The notes beneath the pieces are model-generated. The model made no database searches. It was not told the origin of the DNA and was given only the letters and a program-made list of their open reading frames with translations. DNA of 64,000 nt from Hemerocallis citrina. Lineage: Eukaryota > Streptophyta > Magnoliopsida > Asparagales > Asphodelaceae. Location: NCBI GenBank assembly GCA_017893485.1, contig CM030361.1:138526461-138590460 (forward strand), in the 5' to 3' direction. Every line of letters begins with the position of its first letter. Position 1 is the first letter of the stretch. Both the position numbers and the translations under genes were made by a program. Positions 1 to 12,674 of this stretch are shown piece by piece.

Positions 1-1210
1 ACCAAGTACCCCACTAATCTCCCTATATTCTCCACTTAATCCCATCTAAATCATCACCTCTTCTTCTTCCCCTATTCAATCTCGACGCTTTCCACTGCCT
101 CAAACACCCGACAACACTCACCTTCCCCTCACCCGATCATCTCCAACACACCAACAACACTCCAACATCTCATGCCTTCCTCTTCTTAATCTCTCCAAAC
201 CGATAGCCACCCTGCACTCTCTCCATTGCCATCTCTTGCTCACCCCAACCATCCCCATCAACCCGACCTCCTACTTCATCTCCACCGACCTTCCACATCA
301 TATCATCTCCACCTCCTTATCTCAACCATTCCCCATATAACCCGTCCTCCTTCGAAACCCAACATCTCGAAACCCAACTCCTCCATTACTCTACTACTTC
401 CTTCTTCATCCCGAGCTTTCCTCCACTGCACAACAAAACCATATGCTTCTTCCACACACCTGCAGCCCCACCATCTTCCTCCCCATTGCCTCCTCACCTG
501 CACCCCCAAACACCTGTGCACTGTCTCTTCCTACAAAACCCGACCTTGCTACCTTCTCAACCCGAGCACCCTCTACATCCCCTTCAATGCATTCCCGACC
601 ACCCAAACTCGACCCTACTACCCATTCCTGAACACTATCAACTCCAATTCATAACCCGACATCATCACCTCCTTCTCCTAAACCCGAATCCCATCTCCTT
701 ACTTCCATTACTTGATATTGTTGTCGCCGTTCGTGTCGTCACTTCTGTTCTTGCTCCTTGCTGCCCTTGCTTGCTGTTGTTGTACGTTATTGCTGTCTTT
801 CTATTGTGGCTATTGCGGCTTGCTGTCATTGCTCGTTGTTGCAGCCATTCTTACTACTCGTGTGCCATCATTCGTTGCCGATGTTGCTCCGTCGTCTTCT
901 CGTGGTTCTCACCACGTTAGTAATCATCAAATAAAGGCAAGCACTTCTTTGAAATCTCGTAAGTAACTTTTATTTGTTTGATCCATCGTATTATCGAATC
1001 TCGTTTAATCCTTCCATGCTTTTGAACTATTCGTTATGCCATGATGAATTGTTCTATTTGACTCCTGTAGATTCGATGCCCACAAAAAGATGATATAACT
1101 TCATTGTCATTACATACACCGCATGAACACGACTTATAGAGTATATGCACATAGATATATATGTTGATTCAAGCTTTATTTTGATTATGTTGCAATGCGG
1201 TAGTGTAAAT
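1..1210 (+). mobile_element. Giant LTR of family Y, copy Y-a, left piece
   Basis: This is the left part of a roughly 3.4-kb LTR whose start lies outside the window. It is recognised by alignment with the complete copies Y-b and Y-c: a C/T-rich leader (1-900), then a shared AAGGCAAG motif near 933, then AT-rich sequence. The leader has open frames on both strands, but none is conserved between copies, so I treat it as noncoding. The LTR resumes at 11,564 and again at 47,545 after the Copia and X insertions. Family placement beyond 'plant LTR of TGTAAC type' is not attempted. Confidence 0.7.
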
Positions 1211-1335
1211 TGTTAATCGAGAGTATAGAGACAAAAAAATACTTTATTGATACTTACAATTGAATACATTGCCTCATACATATAGGAGAGTACAAAGAGC
1301 AATGATTTGGGACTAATACTAAGATTACTTTAACA
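1211..1335 (-). repeat. Copia 3' LTR (125 bp)
   Basis: On the plus strand it starts TGTTAATCGAG and ends TTTAACA. It aligns with 11,423-11,563 across the shared stretches AATACTTTATTG, TATATAGGAGAGTA-like and GGGACTAAT. The right copy carries about 15 extra bases near its outer end. Confidence 0.85.
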
Positions 1336-1350
1336 CTCTCCCTCAAGCTC
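1336..1350 (-). other. Copia polypurine tract
   Basis: The minus strand reads GAGCTTGAGGGAGAG immediately before the 3' LTR, the expected position for the plus-strand priming tract. Confidence 0.7.
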
Positions 1351-1813
1351 GTGCATAGATATTGTCGAATCCAAACTTGCTTAAGAGAGTTTGAAAAAGG
1401 TCAGGATGCAGTGCTTTAGTTAGGATATCAGCAAGTTGTTCACCGGATCGGACATATGAAAATGAAATCACCTTCTCCTCCCACTCATCTCGAATGAAGT
1501 GACAATCAACTTCGATATGTTTTGTACTATCATGAAACACCAATTTTTCAAAAATATGCATATCAGTCTTTTTCACAGTAGAGAGGAACTGGAGATAACA
1601 ACAGAATTACCAAGTCTTGAAGAAGATATTTAAGTTATAAAACTTCAAAAATCAAATGCCCAATAGCTCGGTATTCAGACTCTGCACTTGAATTGGCTAC
1701 CACAGGTTGTTTCTTACTTTTCCAAGGTACGAGATTTCCTCTAAAGAATATAAAGTACCCACTAGTTGAGCATCTATCATCAACCGATCCTACCCAGTCA
1801 GCATAAGAATATC
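1343..1813 (-). pseudogene. Copia RNase H, C-terminal part
   Basis: Minus-strand reading gives the copia RNase H signature: a YADW motif near 1,800, DDR-STSGY, then SKKQ with a serine-rich AESEYRA-like stretch. The open tail at 1,343-1,576 has HIEVDCHFIRD and the terminal QLADILTKAL motif. Frames shift around 1,580-1,640. The upstream RT half continues at 6,683 on the far side of Y-b, and both halves meet at the 5-bp CTCGT duplication. Confidence 0.85.
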
Positions 1814-3386
1814 CTCGTTGTAACCCCGTTCCCGAGTATACATATTGTCTTTCCCTTTTTTTTCGTATTCTTGTATTTCAATTTCTTCTATAAATTATGC
1901 TATTCTTTTGAAACTAACAAAGCCATTATATCATTACTATTGATTATTTTGTTTTATATGAAGCTCAATCGTATATTTTTATTTACTAATATTGGAAGCC
2001 CAAACCAGTTTGATTTTATTATCATTGTTATCATTTTTCTAAAAGCCAAATTTTAGCCCACATTGAGATTAATATGATTATCTTATTTGAAGCCCAATTC
2101 TTAAGCCCATCTCTAGGCCCACACCCAATTATCTACCCAAACCCGAATTCTAATCCAACCCGTTAACCCATTAACCCAAATACAACCCAAACCCAAACAA
2201 CCATAATAGTATAATCCTCCACATCTCCAGTACTTCATAACTACCCCCACATTTTCACCCCATTATTTTAATATATCATTATTTAATAACTCAGTCTCTT
2301 TCCCTCTCTCTTTCTCTCTCCCCGTACTCTCTCTCCCTCCTCTGTTCCACAATGAAACATAAAGCACCCCTCTTCTTCTTCCCTGCTTATTTCCGAAACC
2401 CATAGCCATCAACTACCTCCTCAGCCTTCGCAACCATCCCGTCACCCCGTCCTCCGTTCGAACCTCCCGAGCGCCACCTGTCGCTCGTGCTCAACTCGAG
2501 CACCAGCCTCCCCATTGCTGCGCTCCTGACCAACTCCTTATCTCCTTCCTCTGCTCGTTTCCTTCGTCATCAACCCTGCCACTGCTCCCTGTCTCCACCG
2601 TAGCAGCCATCACAGCCTCGCCCTGTTCCTTCGCAACCCCGAGTGCTCCTGACCTTCGCGACTGCACCATCGCCACTCTGACCCCACTCTCGACAGTCCC
2701 CGTCATCTGCCACCTTGCTCTGCCTCTTGCCATTCCCGAAGCTCCATCCTTGGACCTCCATCGCTCGCCACCAATCGGGCCACCGCTGCACCTCCGTAGT
2801 CGCCTGTACGCATCCTCGGTCATCCCCTCCACCGTCATCAACTCCTCCCACACCGACAGCAGCACTGATCTTCACCACCATTGGCATTGCTTTCAAGTTT
2901 TTGGGTTGCTGTCTTCTTCATCCCGCTCCCGAACAACAATCCCTTTCGCCCTCTTGCTGCATTGCTCTCGCTGTTCGATGCCGCTTGTTGTGTTGCAGCA
3001 ATGCTGGTTGCTGTCTCTTTGTGCACGTGTCACTGTGCACGTAATTTGCATGTGCTTTGTTGCCCGGAATCCTAATCCCGTTATTCTATATTATCGGATC
3101 ATCGTCATCTTTAAGGCAAGTTTTTCCTTGTACCAAATTTATTGTTCTCGTACAAGCCTACTATTTAAAATCCGCAAGTATAATTCATTGTTAAGTCCTA
3201 TTTCTGTTTTGTATATCGATGATCTGATTGATTGGCATGTCTATTCCACTTGAATCTCTGTTTATTCGGTATTCGTAATCACGAACATTCGTAATAATTC
3301 ATGCATCAGACAACACGAAAATAATTAGATGATTATACGTATATAAATATACATGAATCATGTGTGATTGATTTCGTGGTAATAAT

Positions 3387-4897
3387 TGTTAGGTTTCAAT
3401 GGCAACACAGATTGAATACACAGCGAAAAAATTACAAAAATTATTGAAACCTAGCCATGGATCCATGCGAAAACCATAATTCGTGTTTAGGAATTATACC
3501 TTATGGATGGATCTGCTATCTCCAAGATATGTCGATCACAACACTGCAATGTTGCTGTCCCTCTACGGTATCCACACAAACGGATCAAAACCAATCTTTC
3601 CTCGCATCGCGGTGCTAGCTGCGGGATGTGGCTGTTCCTGACGATCTCTCTCATAATTTCTGTGACGGCTAAGATTTTCTCGTGTGACTCTTTTTCACAT
3701 ATATGTATCATATATATATAGCTGCAAAAAATTAACCCTAAGAGAGTAATGAGGTTGTTGGGCTTACAATCCGACGTGGGTCAGATTCGTGTGTGGGCCT
3801 CTGAACTTTAGTCAGTCCATTTAATCTAATTAAATGTCCAACCGATGTAAGGTGTCCAAGTCTTACTTGGATTCCCAATAAATTCATCTTATAAATTTAA
3901 ATCCCAATTTCGATTCATTCTAAGTGTGTGATCCTGTAGGTTCTCGTTACGTTGACAGTAATACTAAAATCAAATTCTAGTATTACAAACAGTGAGCGGT
4001 ATCTAGCAATACATCACTGCTACTCAAGTAACGGGAATGTCAGTGATTATACATAACCTATCTATGACCAATGTTACTATGTAGTCTAGTCCCTTTGTCC
4101 AGATATCTTAATTGACCACAAGGCATTGAGTGTGTTACTCTTATCTAGTTCAATCTTTGGTTTCTTGATATCCGAGTAGACTTACTAAAATAAATTAGCT
4201 CAATATCTCATATTGACTCATTTGAGCACGACTATGCATTTTGCAGTCTTACTCAATTAAGGGACCCATAGATATCGCTCCTGTTATGTAAGATGGACAA
4301 ATCCTATCTAAGTCACACACATCCCTCTGCATGATTTGTAGTATATCCAATAGTCTACTTTATAATCACCTTATTGTAGGCAACGTTTGACAATATTAAA
4401 ATATATAACTTCTCATGTAGGGAACCGTAGCGACTTCAAGTCAAAGGACTATATACACCACGGTCACTGTGAGAACCGCTTATGACACTCATGTAATGAT
4501 CCATGCAGCGTTCTCATGGTGGGTCAGTCCAGTACATTATTACTCTAATATGTAATCATGTGAAGACTTGATATCTCATATCCATGACCCGTGAGATATG
4601 GTCATCAGTTTACGCACATACTAGTCTCTATGCATTATTGTTGTCCTAATTCAGAATAATACTTGACTAGGGACATTTAAAAATAGTGTTCTGATTACAA
4701 CCAATAGGATATCATAATCAAATCATGCACTTGATATCCCATGATATTGAACCTAATATTATAAGGACTTTATTATGCTCATTTAATCACAATAAACAAC
4801 ACAATAAATAAAATGCCTCATATATAAAATAAATGTCATAATGCAATGTAAACTAGTAATATCAATACACAACTGGCCTCTAGGGCATACACCAACA
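3387..4897 (-). mobile_element. Copia-type solo LTR (1.5 kb)
   Basis: On the minus strand it starts TGTTGGTGTATGCCCTAGAG, a start I recognise from plant Copia LTRs, and ends AAACCTAACA. It is flanked by the perfect 5-bp duplication ATAAT (3,382-3,386 and 4,898-4,902). There is no internal region, so it is a solo LTR nested in Y-b. It is unrelated in sequence to the short LTRs of the 1,211-11,563 Copia. No coding potential is seen in it. Confidence 0.85.
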
Positions 4898-5807
4898 ATA
4901 ATAATGATCCCGCTCTTTAATTTAGAGAGAATATACTAAATAATGATTTTATATAAATGTTCATCTAATTCCGGTATAGATTATAAAACTTGTTAGAATT
5001 AAACTGTATTTGTTTCAAGTTACTAAAAACCCAGAAATACTGCTGTCCTGAGATTGTAGTGTTAATTCGACCTAGATACTGTTAATAAAACTTATAAATG
5101 TGTAAATAGAAAAGATAGTCCCTTGAATCTAATTTCCATAACTTTCGACATATCCAAAATTCGATCTTTTATGTGCGAGTTATGATATATTTACTATGGA
5201 CTGGTTTACATTCCATATTCCTAATTTTAAGTGTATTGATTTAATTCTTAATTTAAAAGCCATGTATTAATATAATTTTGCCATGAAAATTTCCATTATG
5301 CCACTTGTCCCTGTTGGGGTTTAGAATATATTTTTTATATATTTTAAAAATGAAATTCTAGTATTTTAATAAAAATGAAGACTTTATAAAAAAAATTCCG
5401 CTTGAACCGTAAGTCAGTAAACGATTGTATTTTTGACCCAGTTATTGTTAGTGTAATATATCATGTGTATTTTCGTTGGAATCGGCCAAGAGTCTAGTTT
5501 CTAGAACTCCAGACGGATTTTGATTTGATTTCCTGTAGCAGCGGGAAATCCAATTTTTGTGCAACAACGTCTTGCTGTCCAGAACTGATGTATTGTGGTT
5601 TTTAAAGATTTACATGTTTATTCTTGCATTTCATGAATTAGAATACGTTCCCTGCATTGTTTAAGTTCTTGATTCATCCTTGACTCTGTCCTGAGATTGT
5701 TCTCGCATTCATGATCATTGAAATAAAAAGTAATAAGTCGAGGTATAAGGAAAAAAATTTAGTAGTGGGCAATATAGAAGAACGTACTCGGAAGAGAACT
5801 CGTGGAT

Positions 5808-5935
5808 TCCCGATGCAAGTTGCAAGTTACAGGTTACATGTTCCACGTTACAAGTTTACACTCTACATGTTTCACGTTCCAAGTTTGCACGTATCTCGAT
5901 ACAAGTTACAAGTTTACATATTTTCCCGAGTGCGA
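5808..5935 (+). repeat. Short tandem repeat in Y-b
   Basis: About ten degenerate 11- to 13-base units built on CAAGTTACA / CACGTTCCAAG follow one another. They lie between the conserved Y segments ACTCGGAAG...GAACT and GAACGTTCACTTGATTG. Y-a and Y-c have different short repeats at the same place. Confidence 0.7.
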
Positions 5936-6682
5936 GACCTATAGAATCTACCACTAAGTCTGAACGTTCACTTGATTGTATGCATCAAACATGTGGAATG
6001 TGATGCATGATTGTTGCATTAGGTAGGCCTGATAAAACCTGATAGACTTAAGTTTAACACTGTACACGTGCATGTTCCTGTTACTTGATCATTGTTTACA
6101 AGTTACGTGATTCTCGTTTACCTATTTACATGTTTATCCGACGTCTCGATTTCCTGTTTAAATATCATGATCCTGTTTATATGTTATAATTCTCCAGTTA
6201 CGTAATATATTCTTGTACACTCGATTCCTTGCTCCTTTCTCTGTTTTCTTGTTTTGTTTTGTACTTGTCCCCCTAGCTTGTACTACTTGTGGCCCGTGAC
6301 CTGTATTAATGTGCATATTCTTATTTCTCCTTTTGTGATAATGTACTTGTAGGCATGAAAGGAGAGTTACCCGAAGGTGTTGCTGATCAAGTATTTTAGT
6401 CTTGTTTAATTATCATGTTTCCTTAGTTCATGTTTTATTCATGCTACTCTTTATTGTATTCCAGACGTGTTTGACCTGTAACTATATTTCTTTCGAGTTG
6501 TTGGTTATGAAATGTTTCTTAATTTATTATTATCCTGTCTGTGATTATACATGCTTGCGAGGTTGTTATTGTATTGTTGTTGAGTTATGTATACAGCTTA
6601 TGGATGATATGTTTGCATCATTCGCTGGGCCTCGGTTATGTGCCATATTCTCGTATAACGGGAAGCGAGGCAAGACACTCGT

Positions 6683-7600
6683 AAAGGCAGAGAATCATCA
6701 GGCATGAAGAGAAGTCATTATCGTGGGGCTTTCTTAAGATAGCGAAAAATGTGAACCACTGCTTCCCAATGAGTGATGGTCGATTCATGTATAAACTGAC
6801 TGGCTCGGCTAACTGCAAAGACAATATCTTGCATAGTCACTGAGAGATATATGAGTTTGCCAACTAGCGTGTGATATCCTTCTGAATTAGAGAATAATGC
6901 ATCATTGAAAAATGAGGACAATTTAATATTGTAATCTATAGGTGTGTTACTGGGGCGACATCAATATCAAGAACATACTTTCTTTGAGAAATAAAGAAAC
7001 ATCCTTTGTGCGTGCAACTTCAATGCCAAGGAAATATCAAAGCAGACCAAGTTCATTTATTTGAAAGGTTTTCGCTAACCGCTGCTCGATGTCTGTAATA
7101 CCTTACTAGTTACTGTCTGTGATAATGATATCACCAATGTAGACTAACAGAATAACAATGTCTTTGCTTCATTTCTTTGTGAAAAGAGAATGATTTACCT
7201 TAATCTAGAAAATCTATCAGAGTACACAGCTTTGCCAAACTTTTCAAACCAAGCTCAAGGAGGCTGTTTGGGTCCATAAAGAGACTTTTTGAGCTAACAT
7301 ACAAGATTCTTCTCTGTCACTTAGGAGGTTGCTGCATATACACCACCTATTTCAAGTTGGCATTCAAGAATGCATTCTTGACATCAAGTTGATGAAGGGG
7401 TCAAGAACAATTTGATGTAAAAGAGATAAGAACCTGAATAGACGTGGGTTTTGCAACTGGAGAAAAGTCTCTACATAATCAACCCCAAATTTCTGTGTAT
7501 AACCTTTACCAACAAGATGATATTTGAGTCGTTCAATTGTGCAATCAAGATTGTATTTGACTGTGAATACTTACATCCAACTGTCTTACCACATGCAGGA
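6683..7600 (-). pseudogene. Copia reverse transcriptase remnant
   Basis: Minus-strand reading shows, in order from right to left, LHQLDVKNAFLN (about 7,400), a KKSLYG..Q..AWFEKF stretch (about 7,250), the catalytic region (7,130-7,141), and the C-terminal HTLVGKLIYLSVT...RASQFIHES...FRYLK block (6,720-6,921). Several stops and frameshifts break it. The catalytic YVDD box reads YIGD, so the first aspartate is lost. The frame leads into the CTCGT duplication at 6,678-6,682, where Y-b inserted. Confidence 0.85.
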
Positions 7601-7944
7601 AGGTGAACCAACTACCAAGTATTATTTTGCTAAAGAGCCTGCATTGTCGCTTTCATGGCTGTTGTTCACCAGTGCTTGAGTACTTTCCGAACATTTTTAG
7701 GAATAGAGACGGAATCCAAGGAAGATGTAAAGGATCGAAAAGATCTATTCAGTTTAGAACAAGAAGAAAACTTGGAAATATCATAGTGTGCACAAGAACG
7801 TCGGACCTTACGTTGACCGATAGGTAAATCATATGTGTTAGGAATATTACCGACAGAAGTGGTTGGCCCCGATTGAACAACAGAGGATACATCGGGATGT
7901 CATGTCAAAATACAGCTTGCATTTCCTTAGATAAACTCGAAGTG

Positions 7945-8665
7945 GCAGAGGCGGTAGTGGTGGCGATGGTGATGGTAGTGGTGATGGTGGTGATGTTGGT
8001 GGAAGTGGTGGTAAATCAAGACTCTAAAAACAACCCTTAGTAAATCGAGAGTCTTGGAATAAGTTTTTTAAAAAAAAGGTTTGTGTTCAAAAAATGAAAT
8101 ATCTGCCGTGATAAACATTTTCTTCTATGAAGGGCAATAGCAAAGATAACCTTTCGAAAGAGCAAATATCCAAAAAACACATATTTAGTAGCACGCAGGT
8201 CAAGTTTATCATTGCCTCGGTGGAGATTTTGAACAAAACACATGCAACCAAAAACACGAGGTGGTAGTGAAAATGGATCTTTAGATGGAAATACTTGTTT
8301 AAAAGGAGGCGGTGTTTGGTGGCGATGGTGGTGGCGATGGTGATGGTGGTGATGTTGGTGGAAGTGGTGGTAAATCAAGACTTTCAACAACAACCCTCAG
8401 TAAATCGAGGGTCTTGGAAGAACATTGTTCAAAAAATGGTTTGTGTTAAAAAATTGAAGCATCTTCGAGATAAAAATTTTCTTCTGTGAAGGGCAATAGC
8501 AAATATGACCTTTTAAAAAGCGCGAATATCCAAAAAAACACACATTTAGTAGCACGCGGGTCAAGTTTATCATTGCCTGGGTGGAAATTTTGAACAAAAC
8601 ACGTGCAACCAAAAACACGAGATGGTAGTGAAACTGAATATTTAGATGGAAATACCAGTTTGAAA
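7945..8665 (-). repeat. 360-bp tandem duplication inside Copia integrase
   Basis: Two copies about 360 bp apart: TAAATCGAG.GTCTTGG occurs at 8,041 and 8,401, and GGTGATGTTGGTGG occurs near 7,990 and 8,350. Both encode the integrase C-terminal motif VFGC.CFVQN...GNDKLD.RATK.VFFGY on the minus strand. The GGTGAT-rich edge reads as a histidine-rich run and may have promoted the duplication. Confidence 0.8.
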
Positions 8666-9170
8666 GGAGATTGATTTTGAAGAATATGAGTAGGCATACA
8701 GTTAATAAGAAAATAGGCAGTAAGGACCGTAAAACTCGAAAAATACTTTGTGGCATTCATTTCAAACATCAAAAAGCGAGCAATACTAAGTAGATGTTGA
8801 TTTTTATGTTCTGCCACTCCATTTTGTTGAGTCATATATGCACAAGAGGTTTGGTGTATTATTCCATGTTGAGAAAAAAGTTGTTAAAAATCAGAACTCA
8901 CATATTCTTTAGCATTATCAGAACGATGCATTTAAGAGTAGTGCTAAATTGTGTGCGTATCTCCAAGAAAATTTTTTGAAAAACTTTAAATACTTCAGAA
9001 CGATCTTTCAAGAGAAACAACCATGTCATGCGAGATAAATCATCAATAAAAGTTACAAAATAAGGATATTTATTAAACATGGGAAAACCAATTGGTCCCC
9101 AAATATCAGAATGCACTAAATAAAATAAATGTTTACTACGTTTATGACGCATCCTAGGTAGGGAACTCAA
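8397..9170 (-). pseudogene. Copia integrase remnant
   Basis: The open part at 8,898-9,170 contains HSDIWGP, YFVTFIDDLSR and WLFLLK, the first half of the copia integrase core. The part at 8,446-8,835 contains QQNGVAEHKN with the third catalytic acidic residue (E), then the PL-P..VFGC.CFVQN region. A shift separates the two near 8,840-8,890. A duplicate of the C-terminal region continues to about 8,040. Confidence 0.88.
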
Positions 9171-9629
9171 TGGTATTTACCTCTTACATGACTCACAAGA
9201 TAACTGAAAAGAAGACTTAAAACCGGAAAACCAAGTGTTTGAGAGTAGTAACGGAAGGATGCCCCAGTCGCCGGTGCTAAAATACGAGATCAATAGATGA
9301 ATTAAAAGCCGTGACTGGAGAATTCAAGATATATAACCTATATTGTTCACAATTGGTGCCAATCACCTACCTCATCATAATAACCTGTAACACACAATGA
9401 AAAGGAAAAAATGTTAGTAAACAATTCAAATCCTTAAAAATTTTTAGGAACCGATAATAGGCTATTAGAATGTAGGAACACGTAAAACATATAGGGAAAG
9501 ATATGGAGAAAGGGAGATATCACCCTTTCATTCAATAGGGACAGGAGATTCATCAGCAATACACACATGATAATTGAAAAGTAAAGAAAAAGAAGAAAAA
9601 CGAAAATGATACATATGTTTAGAAGCACC

Positions 9630-10728
9630 TGAATCAATAATCATTGATGTGAAGAAACATGACAAACAGTACTTGAGTGAACATAATTACCAGGAGGAGA
9701 CAGCAGATTGCGGAATGTCTGATACTCTTCAGTAGAAAGGGTATATTGGGAGGTGGTTGGCCCATATGTAGAAGTAGCAGTGGAAGAAGATGTGTTAACA
9801 GAGGAAGACTAATGAGTAGCAGGAGGACGACCAATGCATTTCCAATATATCTCATACTCATGAGACTGGTCATGACAATAAGTAGAATACTTAGTATTAT
9901 GATAACTGTCACCACGGCCACGACCACGAATACCACGGCACCGTGAAGAATAATAACCATGACCTTGGAAGATGAAGAAAACTGTTGTGGGTTATCAGAA
10001 AAATCACGGTCATTACCAAAGTCGAGTGCAAACAGTGTAGGAGTTTCAAGAAGAGCAGAAGGGGTTCTCGTGGTAGCTAAATATGGAGATCACGTAGGGA
10101 TGGACTGGCTTTGGTGGTAAGGATATGAGAACGAATATCTTCAAGATATGGATGAATATTACCCAAGACAAGAACGACGAGAAGGGCCTCACGTTGCTGC
10201 TGCTGGACAGCAAAATCGACAGAGTATGGGTGATAGATATTCCATTCTTCTAAGAACTGATTAAAGCGAGAGATAAGCATGAATGTTGTCACCTTGCTTG
10301 GTCTCGATATCATCGTGAAAGATTTCATACAGGCGATTCATGTTGTTGGAGGAGTACACGTGATGAAGGGTATCCCATATTTTTTTGCCTGTATTGAGGA
10401 AAGTAATGGATATGTAGATGTCATGGTCCATGCAATTTGTTATCATATTGACAATCAAGTTATCATCGTGATCTCATACTTTGAATGTGGGATATGTAGT
10501 CAGAGGAGCTAGCTAAATAAGGTGATGGTACCATGTCGAAGTGATGGTACCTTTGAAAAAATGCATGACAGAATGGGACCATGTCATGAAGTTACTATGA
10601 CTGGAAAGATTCTCGATGTTCATGCGTTCGGCCTTCAATAGAGTAGGAGAATCGATCGCTATTGGAGGAGAGAGGGTCTCCATTGGAGGAGGAGGGCAGG
10701 TCACCATTGTAGCAGAGGAGTTTGTCAT
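9630..10728 (-). pseudogene. Copia gag remnant
   Basis: From the first ATG at 10,728 the frame has a proline-rich N-terminus and a WSHSVMHFF stretch, then a stop. It continues in other frames with KKIWDTLHHVYSS (10,261-10,458), the LFNQFLEEW block (10,077-10,328), and a zinc-knuckle-like YCHDQSH...IGRPPATH region (about 9,830-9,930). This is copia gag in normal order, with at least three frame breaks. Region 9,180-9,630 is the GAG-pre-integrase and protease span, where I recognise no intact motif. Confidence 0.75.
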
Positions 10729-11410
10729 AGGAGCATATCTAGATTAGATTTGAAAGAGAAAATAAGTGTGAAGGAGAGATGGTGATTGGAAATGACATAA
10801 AAAATAAGCATGCATTACATAACAACACGCATCGCAAGTTTTCCTCAACTTTTTTTCTTTCTTCTTTTTTTTTCCTTTTTTTTGGTTTGGATCTAGAACT
10901 TACAGATTTAGGCGGCGACGGCTGTGGGCAGCACTAGCACTATCGGCGGCAGAAGTGGAGAGGAGGGCATCGTCGGGTGTGTGCATCTGAAAGGGAAAGT
11001 AGGTTGTCGTTGGGATCGGGTGGAGATGGGGATCGGAAGGAGAGGAGGAGATCGGGAGGGGAGGTGTTGCAGTAGTAGGTGGGGGCTAGTCGGGATTGGG
11101 AGAGATAAAGACGGGAGATGATCAGGAGAGGACTAGGAGGTGGGAGATGATCAAAAGATGATGAGGAGGCATCAGAAGGTGTCGAGCAGCTGCATGGAAG
11201 GGGAGGGATGAATTAGGATTTAGAGGGGGTTAGAGTTATGGGTTGGGATGAAGAAGAAACAAGGAAGAAGAAGAGGGAGGAGGAAGACATCATTAGCTGA
11301 CTTTTTTTTACAAATTTTTTATTCTTTTATGTTTATTCCTTTTATTTTATTTTACTTTATTTTATTTTTATTTTTATTTTATTGGGGAGGGGGAGCCCTA
11401 AAAAATTTCA
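10729..11410 (-). other. Copia 5' leader, noncoding
   Basis: This stretch lies between the gag start and the primer-binding site. It is G-rich on the plus strand (10,910-11,200) and then A/T-rich with TTTTATTTTA repeats (11,300-11,390). No conserved open frame is seen. Confidence 0.6.
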
Positions 11411-11422
11411 GCTCTGATACCA
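11411..11422 (-). other. Copia primer-binding site
   Basis: The minus strand reads TGGTATCAGAGC, the complement of the 3' end of initiator methionine tRNA used by most plant Copia elements. It directly abuts the LTR. Confidence 0.93.
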
Positions 11423-11563
11423 TGTTAATTAAGAGTAAAAAGATTGAAAAAATACTTTATTGGATACTAATAACAGAGTACATTGACTCGTATATATAGG
11501 AGAGTAAAACTAGCAATCTAAGTCTATTTCGGATGTGGGACTAATTCTAACACTACTTTAATA
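11423..11563 (-). repeat. Copia 5' LTR (141 bp)
   Basis: It starts TGTTAATTAAG on the plus strand and ends CTTTAATA, where the partner LTR ends CTTTAACA. The terminal CA has thus decayed to TA, a transition. It aligns over its whole length with 1,211-1,335. Confidence 0.85.
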
Positions 11564-12674
11564 TAATTAAATCCTTAGGTTCGATATTGTAGAACTTGTA
11601 ATTTTCTGTCATGTTAACCTAGAGGTCCGATCTAATTACTAATGAATGCAAATACATTTATGTGTATAGAATTATATTTTTGTGAATCATGATTCTAAAA
11701 TAAAGTAATGGAGATTGCAGCTCTATCGCCTGCCCAATTTCGTGCAGATAATTAAGGCTAGTCCATGTACCCAAACTTGAGATTTTATAGATGTATCTTG
11801 TATCCCTCTGAGTGTAGATTCCAGATCGTCTTACGGTTTCACAAATCGATTTGTAAATTGTGAGTTATTCAACTTTACTATTGTGACGTCTAATTTTTCA
11901 GACTTCCTATTTGAGATGTATCGTCTTGTAAATGACTTGAAATAACGTCTATTGATGGAATTATGAGCTGAGACAGACCTGAATATTAATAGACACTTTA
12001 AGGAATTTAATTCTGAATTTTTGGAAGATTTATAAATGATTCTACAGTATAGTTATTAATATGAGAAGTTGATCATATATTGCTGCCTGAATATTGTACC
12101 TGTAAATATCTAACTATTAGACCTAGCTGCTGTCCTTAGAATATATCGTATGAATAGACATTGGATCTGGCAGGGAGTCTGCTTTCTAGAACCCTTGACG
12201 GAATCAATTTTTTTCCCCTGTAGCAGCAGGGAATTGGGATTTTGTATAGTAGTGTATTGATGTCCAGGATTGCACTTTGATGTTTTAAAATATAAACATG
12301 TTATTAATCGCACCTAATGAATTGAATTAATACTGTAGACCGATAGAACAACTCTATATCATGCACTGCATATTTCTTGATACTCTCTCGATATCTTCTT
12401 GATATATTCTTGATACTTATATTGATTATCGTCATGTTTCTATCGTCTCATGCATCGTTATTGTTATTGTAATTGATATTGTTCTGGATGACGGAACTAA
12501 GTGTCACATGGAAATAAGTGCCACGTACAACTAAGTGCTACGTCGTAAGAATCGATGGGGGCCACCTTTAGAATCTGCAAGGGATACCTCTAGAATCTGC
12601 AGGAGCCACCTCTAGAATCCAATATTTTGAGAAGTGAAATAATTGTCTTGATACTACTGTTCCCATTGATTGCA
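11564..12674 (+). mobile_element. Y-a LTR, middle piece
   Basis: This is the continuation of Y-a between the Copia and X insertions. Homology to the other Y copies is clear around 12,180-12,300 (GACGGA..., CCTGTAGCAGCRGG). Just before the X insertion it carries short internal repeats: AACTAAGTGYCAC-like units (12,495-12,545) and three CCACCTYTAGAATC units (about 12,561-12,620). No gene is seen. Confidence 0.7.

Larger units (their letters stand above)
1819..6677 (+). mobile_element. Solo LTR of family Y, copy Y-b
   Basis: It begins TGTAACCCC, ends AAGACA, and is flanked by the perfect 5-bp duplication CTCGT (1,814-1,818 and 6,678-6,682). No internal retroelement region is present, so it is a solo LTR, probably left by LTR-LTR recombination. 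After subtracting the Copia-type solo LTR nested at 3,387-4,897, its length is about 3.34 kb, matching Y-c (3.35 kb). It splits the copia pol between RT and RNase H. The C/T-rich leader lies at 2,290-3,110. The open frames there (for example 2,750-3,253) are not shared with other Y copies and are not called genes. Confidence 0.88.
1211..11563 (-). mobile_element. Ty1/copia retrotransposon, complete ends, interrupted by Y-b
   Basis: The element runs on the minus strand. It has short matching LTRs (1,211-1,335 and 11,423-11,563), a primer-binding site TGGTATCAGAGC beside the right LTR, a polypurine tract beside the left LTR, and gag, integrase, RT and RNase H remnants in copia order from right to left. 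Flanks are TAAAT on the left and TAATT on the right, a 4-of-5 match consistent with an old target duplication. Without the nested Y-b LTR it is about 5.5 kb. All frames are broken by stops and shifts, so it is not autonomous. The lineage within Copia is not assigned. Confidence 0.9.

Noticed and set aside
226..654. 142-residue open frame in the C-rich leader of Y-a, and similar frames at 2,750-3,253 and 49,960-50,439
   Set aside because: They lie at comparable places of three Y LTRs but differ in strand, frame and sequence. They are low complexity (P/S/H or R/G) and follow from base composition.
9677..9946. Plus-strand frame RRRQQIAECLILFSRKGIL
   Set aside because: Shadow of copia gag on the minus strand.
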